64,000 nucleotides of DNA, taken from the NCBI GenBank assembly GCA_037445635.1, contig JBBIKC010000002.1, positions 1-64,000 of the forward strand, written 5' to 3'. Below the pieces are notes generated by a model. That model was not told the DNA's origin and did not search any database. It saw nothing but the letters and a program-made list of their open reading frames with translations. A program made the translations under genes and the position numbers. This document shows, in pieces, positions 23,348-30,415 of this stretch; position 1 is the stretch's first letter, and every line of letters begins with the position of its first letter. Source of the DNA: JBFMCC01 sp037445635 (GTDB taxonomy: Bacteria; Chloroflexota; Anaerolineae; Anaerolineales; Villigracilaceae).

Positions 23348-23551
23348 ATGGAAATTCGTGAATTACAGGCACAATACGTCACTGATCGAAACGGCAAGAA
23401 GACAGCCGTCATTCTTCCCATCGAGGAGTTTGAAGAACTGTTGGAAGATCTGAATGATCTGGCTGTTCTGGCTGAACGCCGTGACGAACCGACCATTCCA
23501 TACGAGGAAGTTATCGAAAGGTTGAAACGCGATGGCTTCCTACAGGATTGA
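23348..23551 (+). CDS. Phd/YefM-like antitoxin
   Basis: A 67-residue protein. YVTDRNGKKTAVILPIEEFE and ELLEDLNDLAVLAERRDE match the antitoxins that pair with RelE/ParE toxins, with an acidic C-terminal helix (IPYEEVIERLKRDG). ATG 23348 is preceded by AAGAGGCAAA. Its end overlaps the broken RelE gene by 20 bases. With its toxin inactivated it may be an orphan antitoxin. Confidence 0.8.
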   Translation: MEIRELQAQYVTDRNGKKTAVILPIEEFEELLEDLNDLAVLAERRDEPTIPYEEVIERLKRDGFLQD

Positions 23552-23792
23552 GTGGAAGAATTCAGCCAACAAGGAACTTTAAAAACTGCCGCGTCCGATG
23601 ATTGCCAGAGTCGTCGCGGCAGTTTCGGAATTATCCAATGAACCATTTCCACACGGCGTCAAGAAACTGGTCCGCTCGGAATTCAGTTATCGTATTCGTG
23701 TTGGGGATTAACGCGTGGTTTATGAAGTTTTTGAAAACAGGTTGGTCATTGAAATTATACGCGTCCGTCACCGCAAGGATGTTTATAGATGA
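23532..23792 (+). pseudogene. RelE-family toxin broken by two in-frame TAA codons
   Basis: Reading one frame from the ATG at 23532 gives a RelE-like protein of about 86 codons. It opens YRIEWKNSANKEL, then TAA (23580-23582), then KLPRPMIARVVAAVSEL and SEFSYRIRVGD, then TAA (23709-23711), then RVVYEVFENRLVIEIIRVRH and RKDVYR. The two TAA codons fall where RelE members usually have Lys/Arg and Tyr. No frameshift is needed, so two point mutations explain the loss. The antitoxin just upstream is intact. Confidence 0.8.
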
Positions 23793-23833
23793 TGCGTAGC
23801 CAGGCTGTTTACCGTTCATAGTTTGGGCGATAA

Positions 23834-23868
23834 AACTTCCGATGTCATTGAAACCCCGGAAGTTTTTT
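23834..23868 (+). terminator. Intrinsic terminator after the Phd/RelE locus
   Basis: AACTTCCG (23834-23841) pairs with CGGAAGTT (23857-23864), followed by TTTT. Confidence 0.7.
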
Positions 23869-24054
23869 GCCTTCGGATAGAAGTTGCTTCGGGGTGGGGG
23901 AGGCTGTCTGCTTCGACAGGCTCAGCACAACGCATGCGGCGGGATGGCGGTCAACGGATGGGGAACGGATACAAGATGGAAGTCGCGTAGCCGAAGGACC
24001 TGTTGCGGTGGCATATTCAAATCCGATTTTGCTCCTGCCCTGCATAAAAATCAG

Positions 24055-25326
24055 TTACTGTATCTGACCGACAGCCTGCAACAGTTCCTCGAACGAGGAC
24101 ATCCCGGCGATGGTGTTGACGAACTCCGCCAGCGTGTCGCTTTGTTCGCGCAGGACGCGCACCGCCGGGCCGACGGGGTCTTCGCCGGCCGGGCCGCCGG
24201 GCACATCGGCGTAGGCGCCGTAGAAGGCGAAGTACGCCTGGTTGAGTTTGCGGATGGCGTAGCCGTTGTCCCAGAAGAACTGGCGGCGTTGTTCCATGTA
24301 GGTCTCAGCCTCCTCGATCTTTCCCGCCGCGAGCAGTTCGTCCACGCGGACGCGGGTTTCGTGCATCTCGGCGCGGAAGTCGAAGGGCGCGTCGTCGGGC
24401 TGGAGGCGGCCGCTCGGACGCGCAATCAGGCCGGGCTCCGGGAAAGAGGCGGTCCTTAGTTCGGGATAGAAACGCGCCAGCACGAGCGGTCCGATTTCAT
24501 TTTCCACGATGGAGGCGGTCGTCTCGTTCATCGTGCGCAGTTCGGGGGTGGCGCTGTAGTTTATGCCGAGCGGGCGGAGGGTAAGGTAATTGTGCGTCCA
24601 TTCATGGGCAATCACGCCCACGGTCCAGCGCAGGTCGTCGGTGCGCAGGATCATGGTCGGATAGACGCCCAGGCCGCCAATGGGCACGACCAGGGTTGAG
24701 ACATCCAGGCTTTCGGCGACTTGCGTTTCGAGGCGTTCCTGTTCTTCCACGCTCAGGTCGGGCAGGACGGTGATATTGGCGGTTTGTTCGATGCGGTCGC
24801 GCGGGGAGATGATGAGCGCCATTGGCAGGGGCGTGACGTGATACAACACGGGCGGTATGGGCTGACCGCCGAGGGCGAGGTTTTGTTCGGCGAGGATGAG
24901 CGAGACCTGTTCCTGTAAAACGGATTCGGCCAGCGGCGCAAGTTTGGATTGGCGCTCGTAGAGCGCTTCGAGTTCGGCGCGCAGGTGGGAGGAGGCGGCC
25001 TGTTTGTCTGTGACGGTGGGATCGGCGTAGAGAATGCTCAGCCGGGCTTCGGCGATCAGGATGGCGCGCGTGAGGCGCAGGTATTCGACGACGGCCTGTT
25101 TGCGGTCCACGCGGTCCATGTAGTATGGCAGTCCCAGCGCGCCCTGCTGGAGTTTGATCCACATGGCATTGAGGGTCCAGGAGGTGTATTCGAATTCGAG
25201 CGGACGGGTGAAGGCGCGGACGCGGTCGAGTTCGTCGCCGATCAGGGGAGCGTCGCTGCCTGCGGACATGGCCAGGATGAAAAGATAGATTGCCAGAGCG
25301 ATGTAACGTTGAATGCGCAAGAGCAT
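24055..25326 (-). CDS. Putative secreted or membrane-anchored HExxH metalloprotease-like protein
   Basis: A 423-residue protein with one N-terminal hydrophobic segment (about 8-22) serving as signal or anchor. The middle is helical. VGVIAHEWTHNYLTLRP contains HExxH (zinc ligands and the catalytic glutamate), and about 20 residues later MNETTASIVENEIG supplies a Glu-rich helix that could give the third ligand. This is the gluzincin pattern, but I recognise no named family. A TATAAT lies 7 bases before the ATG, so the transcript may be leaderless. Confidence 0.72.
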   Translation of the reverse strand: MLLRIQRYIALAIYLFILAMSAGSDAPLIGDELDRVRAFTRPLEFEYTSWTLNAMWIKLQQGALGLPYYMDRVDRKQAVVEYLRLTRAILIAEARLSILYADPTVTDKQAASSHLRAELEALYERQSKLAPLAESVLQEQVSLILAEQNLALGGQPIPPVLYHVTPLPMALIISPRDRIEQTANITVLPDLSVEEQERLETQVAESLDVSTLVVPIGGLGVYPTMILRTDDLRWTVGVIAHEWTHNYLTLRPLGINYSATPELRTMNETTASIVENEIGPLVLARFYPELRTASFPEPGLIARPSGRLQPDDAPFDFRAEMHETRVRVDELLAAGKIEEAETYMEQRRQFFWDNGYAIRKLNQAYFAFYGAYADVPGGPAGEDPVGPAVRVLREQSDTLAEFVNTIAGMSSFEELLQAVGQIQ

Positions 25327-25333
25327 GGCGGAG

Positions 25334-25339
25334 ATTATA
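25334..25339 (-). promoter_or_regulatory. -10 element giving a probably leaderless transcript
   Basis: The minus strand reads TTATAATCTCCGCCATG: the hexamer ends 7 bases before the start codon, so transcription would begin at or next to the ATG. Confidence 0.5.
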
Positions 25340-25396
25340 ACAAAGCAGGGACGAGGCGATGCTCGTCCCTGCGCGGGTCCCTTCCCTCAAGGGGGA

Positions 25397-26836
25397 TCAT
25401 TTGTTACGCAGGTATTCGTCAATGGCGCGGGCGGCTTTGCGTCCGCCGACCATGGCGGTGACGACCAGGTCGGGGCCGGTGACGCAGTCGCCGGCGGAGA
25501 AGACGCCCTGGCGCGTGGTCGCGCCGGTTTGTTTGTCTTTCACGGTGATCAGGCCCCAGTCGTGGACTTCGAGGTCTGGCGTGGTCTTTCCGATCATCGG
25601 GTCGGGCCAGTAACCGAGGGCCAGCACGGCCGTGTCGCAGGCCACGCTGAAATTGGAGCCTTCGATGGGCACAGGCTTGCGGCGGCCTTTCGCATCGGGC
25701 TCGCCGAGTTTCATTTCGAGACATTCGACAGCGGCCAGTTTTCCGTCTTCGCCGGCGATGAATTTGACGGGCTGGGTGAGGAAGCGGTATTTGGCGCCCT
25801 CGTCCCGCGCCATCTGGCGATCCTTCTTTCCGCCGGGCATTTCGCGTTCGGTGCGGCGGTACAGGCAGGTGACCTCCTCCGCGCCGAGGCGCAGGGCGGT
25901 GCGCAGGCAGTCGGACGCGGTGTCGCCGCCGCCGATGACTACCACGCGCTTGCCGACCTCGAGGGGTGCGCGTATGTCTGGCGGGAGCAGGTCGGGATCC
26001 ACATTGCTGCGGATGAGGAAGTCGGTGGCTTCGTAAACGCCGGGCAGGTCGGTGCCGGGCGTGTCTTCCATCTTGGCGTCAATCTCCGCGCCGACGCCGA
26101 TGAAAACCGCGTCGAAGCCCTCGGCGAACAGATCGTCAATGGTCTTGTCTTTTCCGATGTAGGTGTTGGGGACGAACTTCACTCCGGCGCGCTCGAACTC
26201 CTCCCACTTTTCCATCCAAACGTCCTTGGGAAGTTTGAAATTCGGGATGCCGTAGACGAGCAGCCCGCCCGGCGCAGGCTTGGACTCGAAGATAGTCGCC
26301 TCGTGCCCGAAGCGAACCAGCTGCTCGGCGCATGCGAGACCGGCCGGGCCGGCTCCGACAATGGCGACATTTTTGCCGGTTGGCGTACCCAGCGGAATGA
26401 GGTAACCCTGCGACCGGCGCTGGTAATCCACCGCGAAGGCTTCCAGCGCGCCGCACAGGACGGGGGTGTGGTGCTTGTTGAGTACGCAGGAACCCTGGCA
26501 GAGCTGCTCGTGCGGGCACACGCGGCCGCAGATCTCCGGCAGGGAACTGGTTTGATGATACAGGTTAGCGGCGTCGGCGAAGCGTCCCTGCTCGATGAGC
26601 CACATGGCCGAGGGAATATCGTTATGCGTGGGGCAGGCCAGCATGCACGGCGCGGGATCGGGGCAGTGGATACAGCGGGATGCCTCGACCATGGCGCGCG
26701 CCGCGTCGAACTCGATCACAACGCCGTCGAAGTCACAGGTGCGCTCTTCGGGCGGGCGCAGGGTCAGGTCGAAGAACGGCATGTTGGCGCGTTCTTTGCG
26801 GTCAATATCCAGAAATTCGCTCGGGACAGCCTGCAT
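25397..26836 (-). CDS. gltD: GltD-like NAD(P)-dependent FAD/FeS oxidoreductase (glutamate synthase small-subunit family)
   Basis: A 479-residue protein. N-terminal cysteines in IHCPDPAPCMLACPTHNDIP and CGRVCPHEQLCQGSCV bind iron-sulfur clusters. FAD binding is at AIVGAGPAGLACAEQL and NADPH binding at VVVIGGGDTASDCLRTAL followed by CLYRRTEREMPG. In GltBD this subunit passes electrons from NADPH to the glutamine-using large subunit. No gltB is present nearby, so the partner could be elsewhere or could be another NADPH-linked enzyme. GGAGAAACC precedes the ATG. Confidence 0.88.
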   Translation of the reverse strand: MQAVPSEFLDIDRKERANMPFFDLTLRPPEERTCDFDGVVIEFDAARAMVEASRCIHCPDPAPCMLACPTHNDIPSAMWLIEQGRFADAANLYHQTSSLPEICGRVCPHEQLCQGSCVLNKHHTPVLCGALEAFAVDYQRRSQGYLIPLGTPTGKNVAIVGAGPAGLACAEQLVRFGHEATIFESKPAPGGLLVYGIPNFKLPKDVWMEKWEEFERAGVKFVPNTYIGKDKTIDDLFAEGFDAVFIGVGAEIDAKMEDTPGTDLPGVYEATDFLIRSNVDPDLLPPDIRAPLEVGKRVVVIGGGDTASDCLRTALRLGAEEVTCLYRRTEREMPGGKKDRQMARDEGAKYRFLTQPVKFIAGEDGKLAAVECLEMKLGEPDAKGRRKPVPIEGSNFSVACDTAVLALGYWPDPMIGKTTPDLEVHDWGLITVKDKQTGATTRQGVFSAGDCVTGPDLVVTAMVGGRKAARAIDEYLRNK

Positions 26837-27103
26837 AAGGTTTCTCCTCGGAAAGGAAGTCGGTAAAGACCAGTCGTGATGATACCGTTTCCAAATCCCG
26901 TCATAAAGGCCAGTATGTCACCAAACTGGACGACAATCGTCACAATTTCAACCCGAATTGCTGGGAATGAAACAGGCCGAAATATGCAGATTTTGTGGAG
27001 GCAGGGTAAGATTCCTGTAAATCATCCTTCTGGAATCTTGTTTTTTGGAACGGCTGGAGTAAAATCGCACACTGGCGAGGCAATTTCTCGCGGAGGAAAC
27101 TAC
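26837..27103. promoter_or_regulatory. Divergent intergenic region with a promoter for the efflux operon
   Basis: No gene is visible in these 267 bases. TTGTTT (27038-27043), a 16-base spacer and TAAAAT (27060-27065) form a plausible promoter for the efflux operon, and CGGAGGAAAC lies just ahead of its start. Confidence 0.45.
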
Positions 27104-28405
27104 ATGCAACGGATCATTGATTTTCTAAAGAAGAAGCGCAAGATTGCCATCCTGGCAGGCATTGCAGTAATTCTAGCGATCGCCTTCCTTACGTTGCGCG
27201 ACAACAACGCGGACGCGGGGCTGTATCAGACCGTGAAAGTGGAGCGCGGGGAACTGGTCGCCTCGGTAGGCGCGACGGGCACTGTGCGCGCCAAGCAGAC
27301 CGCCATCCTGGTTTGGCAGACCAACGGGACCGTGGAGCGCGTCAACGTGGATGTGGGCGATACGGTCAAAGCGGACGAGGAGCTGGCCGCGCTGGCTCCG
27401 GCCTCCGTCTCGCAGGCGATCATTTCCGCGCGCGCCGAACTGGTCAGCGCGCAGAAAGCCCTGGAGGATTTGCTCGAATCCGACACCGCGCGCGTCCAGG
27501 CGTTGATCGCTCTAGATGACGCCCAGGAGCGTTACGATAAGGCCCTCGATTATCGCGAGGCGCTCAATGAAAAGATCACCTACGAGGATGTGATCATTGA
27601 CACGATCATGACGCCCGGCGGCCCGGTGCGCGTGCCGAGACTTAAAACGTATAAGTATTATGCCGACGAGGAGACCATCGCCGACGCAGATGCAGAGCTG
27701 GCGCTGGCTCAGGCCCGCCTCGAAGACGCCCAGCGCGCCTACGACCGCGTGAAAGACGGCCCCAACCCCGACGATGTGGCGGCTGCGCAGGCGCGCGTCG
27801 ACGCGGCCCAGGCCGCGTTGAATATGGCGCGTATCATTGCTCCCTTCGGTGGAACGGTGACGGAGGCGAATCCCCTGCCCGGCGACCAGGTTTCGACAGG
27901 CACGGTCGCCTTCCGCGTGGATAATCTGTCCAGCCTGCTCGTAGATGTGGAAATATCGGAAGTGGATATCAACAGCATCGCCGTAGGCCAGCCGGTCACG
28001 TTGACGTTCGACGCCGTCCTCGGCGAGGAATATCACGGCGAGATCGTGAAGGTTGCCCAAGCGGGCACTATCCAGCAGGGGGTGGTGAACTTCACCGTCA
28101 CCGTAGAACTGACCGATGCAGACGCGCGGGTGAAGCCCGGCATGACCGCCGCGGTCACCATCGTGGTCAAGGAATTGCAGGATGTCGTGCTGATCCCGAA
28201 TCGTGCCGTGCGTTTGGTGGATGGTAAAAAGGTCGTTTATCTATTGAAGGACGGCGCGCCGGTCATGGTCGAGGTGCGACTCGGTTCCTCGTCCGAGGCG
28301 ATGAGCGTATTGGCCGGCGGGGATGTGGAAGTGGGCGATCTGATCATCCTGAATCCGCCTGTCCAGTTCGAGCCGGGCGGCCCGGGCGGGGGAGGCCCGT
28401 TCTAA
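27104..28405 (+). CDS. MacA-like periplasmic adaptor (HlyD/RND membrane-fusion family)
   Basis: A 433-residue protein with one N-terminal transmembrane anchor (about 12-30), a lipoyl/barrel-sandwich half (VERGELVASVGATGTVRAKQ), a long coiled-coil hairpin (about 100-235), the second lipoyl half (IIAPFGGTVTEANPLPGDQV) and a beta-barrel domain. It links an ABC permease to the exit path for substrates. The start at 27104 follows CGGAGGAAAC. The C-terminus is Gly/Pro-rich. The next gene starts 2 bases after the stop, so this is an operon with the ATPase and permease. Confidence 0.9.
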   Translation: MQRIIDFLKKKRKIAILAGIAVILAIAFLTLRDNNADAGLYQTVKVERGELVASVGATGTVRAKQTAILVWQTNGTVERVNVDVGDTVKADEELAALAPASVSQAIISARAELVSAQKALEDLLESDTARVQALIALDDAQERYDKALDYREALNEKITYEDVIIDTIMTPGGPVRVPRLKTYKYYADEETIADADAELALAQARLEDAQRAYDRVKDGPNPDDVAAAQARVDAAQAALNMARIIAPFGGTVTEANPLPGDQVSTGTVAFRVDNLSSLLVDVEISEVDINSIAVGQPVTLTFDAVLGEEYHGEIVKVAQAGTIQQGVVNFTVTVELTDADARVKPGMTAAVTIVVKELQDVVLIPNRAVRLVDGKKVVYLLKDGAPVMVEVRLGSSSEAMSVLAGGDVEVGDLIILNPPVQFEPGGPGGGGPF

Positions 28406-28407
28406 AC

Positions 28408-29127
28408 ATGTCCATGCCAGATTACGTCATCGAGGCGCGCGATATCACCAAGATCTATCGGATGGGCGAAGTGGAGGTGCAGGCCCTGCGCGGCGTTTCG
28501 ATCAGGATAGAGCGCGGCGAAGTGGTCGCCATCATGGGCCCGTCCGGGTCGGGCAAGTCCACGATGATGAACACGCTGGGCTGTCTCGACCGTCCCACGT
28601 CCGGGGAATATTTTCTCGACGGCGAGGCGGTCGCCCGGATGACCGACGATCAACTGGCAAGCGTGCGCAATCGAAAAGTGGGATTCGTCTTCCAGAGTTT
28701 CAACCTGCTCTCCCGGCAGACGGCCCTGTTCAACGTCGAATTGCCCCTGCGGTATGCAGGCATGACGCAAGGCCGACGTGAGCGCGCCGAAGAGGCTCTG
28801 CGCGCCGTCGGCTTGGAAGACCGCATGATGCACCGTCCCACCGAGCTTTCGGGCGGACAGCAGCAGCGCGTGGCGATCGCGCGGGCCATTGTCAACAATC
28901 CGGCCATCATCATGGCAGACGAACCGACCGGCAACTTGGACAGTAAAGTGGGGAGGGAGATCATGCACCTCCTGCTGACGCTGAACAAGGAGCGCGGCAC
29001 CACGCTGATCATCGTCACGCACGATCCGGCCATCGCCGAGCAGACCCGGCGCATCATCCGCCTGCGCGACGGCATGCTGGATGACGGCAACAATCCGTCT
29101 GGCGTGCGCGGAGAGAGCAAGATATGA
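28408..29127 (+). CDS. ABC transporter ATPase (MacB/LolD type)
   Basis: A 239-residue ATP-binding subunit with Walker A GPSGSGKST, the Q-loop VFQSFNLL, signature LSGGQQQRVAIARA, Walker B AIIMADEPTGNLDS and the H-loop in VTHDPAIAEQ. This family powers export or lipoprotein release together with FtsX-like permeases. Its end overlaps the permease start by 4 bases. Confidence 0.95.
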   Translation: MSMPDYVIEARDITKIYRMGEVEVQALRGVSIRIERGEVVAIMGPSGSGKSTMMNTLGCLDRPTSGEYFLDGEAVARMTDDQLASVRNRKVGFVFQSFNLLSRQTALFNVELPLRYAGMTQGRRERAEEALRAVGLEDRMMHRPTELSGGQQQRVAIARAIVNNPAIIMADEPTGNLDSKVGREIMHLLLTLNKERGTTLIIVTHDPAIAEQTRRIIRLRDGMLDDGNNPSGVRGESKI

Positions 29128-30353
29128 ATCTATCCCAGGCTTTACTCGAGGCGCTCGAAAGCCTCAACTCGAATAAACTGCGTTCCGGTCTGACGGTGCT
29201 GGGCATCGTCATCGGCGTGGCGGCGGTCATCGCCATGCTTGCGGTCGGCACCGGCGCACAGGACAGCATCACCGGTTCGATCAGCGGCATCGGCACGAAT
29301 CTGTTGTTCGTGTTCCGCGGCAGCCCGGACGACTCTGTCCGCAACCCCAAGGCGTTGACCCTGCAGGACGCCGAGGCCATCATGGACCCCTTTGCGGCTC
29401 CCTCCGTGGAAATGGTCGCGCCCATGCTGATGGACACCCTCGTTGTCTCCGCCATGGGGGAGACGACTTCCACCAGCGTCTCTGGCGTGACGCCGGAGTT
29501 TTTCCCGCTCCGCAACTACACGGTGACCGAGGGCGAGGTCATTACCGAGGAGCATTTGCTGGGCCGCGCCTCGGTGGCCCTGATCGGCCCTGAAACGGCG
29601 GATAAATTGTTTGGCCGCCACGACGGTCTCGTCGGCGAGACGTTGACCATCGAGGGCCAGCCCTTCCGCATCATCGGCGTACTGGCGTCCAAAGGCGGCG
29701 GCATGTTCGGCTCGGAGGATGACCGCGTGCTGGTGCCGTTCAGCACTGCGCAGACGCGCCTCATCCAGCGCCGCACGCGCGACCAGGTGGATATGCTCCT
29801 TGTGCAAGTAGTCAGTTCCGAGGCCGTGCCGAACGCCATTGACGAAGTCTCCTCCATCCTGCGGACGCGTCACCGCACCGAGGTCGGCGCGGATGATTTC
29901 ACCATCTTCAGCCAGCAGGATTTCCTGTCCACGGCGGCCACCATTACCGGTGTGCTGACCATCTTCCTCGGCGGTATTGCCGCCATATCCCTTTTGGTCG
30001 GCGGGATTGGCATCATGAACATCATGCTGGTCTCTGTCACTGAAAGGACGCGCGAGATCGGTTTGCGCAAGGCGCTGGGCGCGCGCAAACAAGATATTCT
30101 GATTCAGTTCCTGACCGAGTCATCCCTGTTGAGTCTGTTCGGCGGAATTATCGGTATTCTGTTCGGGTGGCTGATCGCTTTCATCGTCGAAAAGGTGGCG
30201 CTCGCCTCCGGCACGGCGTTCTATCCCCGCGTCGGGCTGGACGCGATCCTTCTCGCGACCATCTTTTCCGCGGCGGTGGGTCTGTTTTTCGGGATCTATC
30301 CCGCTAACCGCGCAGCCAGCCTCGAGCCGGTCGAGGCTTTGCGGTACGAGTGA
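29124..30353 (+). CDS. ABC transporter permease, FtsX/MacB type
   Basis: A 409-residue permease with the MacB layout: an N-terminal helix (SGLTVLGIVIGVAAVIAML), a large periplasmic domain (about 45-280) and three C-terminal helices including LLVGGIGIMNIMLVSVTERT and EIGLRKALGARKQDIL. With the adaptor and ATPase upstream it forms a tripartite MacAB-like pump. The exported compound is unknown. Confidence 0.93.
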   Translation: MNLSQALLEALESLNSNKLRSGLTVLGIVIGVAAVIAMLAVGTGAQDSITGSISGIGTNLLFVFRGSPDDSVRNPKALTLQDAEAIMDPFAAPSVEMVAPMLMDTLVVSAMGETTSTSVSGVTPEFFPLRNYTVTEGEVITEEHLLGRASVALIGPETADKLFGRHDGLVGETLTIEGQPFRIIGVLASKGGGMFGSEDDRVLVPFSTAQTRLIQRRTRDQVDMLLVQVVSSEAVPNAIDEVSSILRTRHRTEVGADDFTIFSQQDFLSTAATITGVLTIFLGGIAAISLLVGGIGIMNIMLVSVTERTREIGLRKALGARKQDILIQFLTESSLLSLFGGIIGILFGWLIAFIVEKVALASGTAFYPRVGLDAILLATIFSAAVGLFFGIYPANRAASLEPVEALRYE

Positions 30354-30366
30354 ACGTGTGAATATG

Positions 30367-30400
30367 CAGAACGGCCTCCCGGAAAAGGGAGGCCGTTCTG
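30367..30400. terminator. Bidirectional terminator between the efflux operon and the M4 protease gene
   Basis: A perfect 14-bp GC-rich stem (30367-30380 with 30387-30400) lies between convergent stop codons. The T-run on the plus strand is weak (GATTCG), so the stem strength is the main evidence. Confidence 0.7.
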
Positions 30401-30415
30401 ATTCGACACGGATTT

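Larger units (their letters stand above)
19775..24050. repeat. Mosaic of dispersed repeat modules with embedded toxin-antitoxin genes
   Basis: About 4.3 kb built from recurring short modules. A module of the form GTC-CTTCGGGGTGGGGGAGG occurs near 19780, 20115, 20850, 21560, 21830, 21905, 22010, 22090, 22300, 22965, 23283 and 23888. Longer modules are listed separately. The modules sit directly next to four toxin-antitoxin loci in mixed orientation. No transposase or integrase is visible. Copies are diverged, which suggests an old accumulation of repeats. Confidence 0.8.

Noticed and set aside
23631..23819. Minus-strand 62-residue frame in the RelE remnant
   Set aside because: The plus strand keeps a recognisable RelE protein; the minus frame has no match to any known pattern.
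19775..24050. Integron-type cassette array with attC sites
   Set aside because: Gene orientation is mixed, no integron integrase is seen, and the modules do not show attC-like paired core sites at both ends.
24051..26866. Long plus-strand frames opposite the metalloprotease-like and GltD genes
   Set aside because: They are mirror frames of GC-rich coding sequence; the minus-strand proteins carry clear domain motifs.
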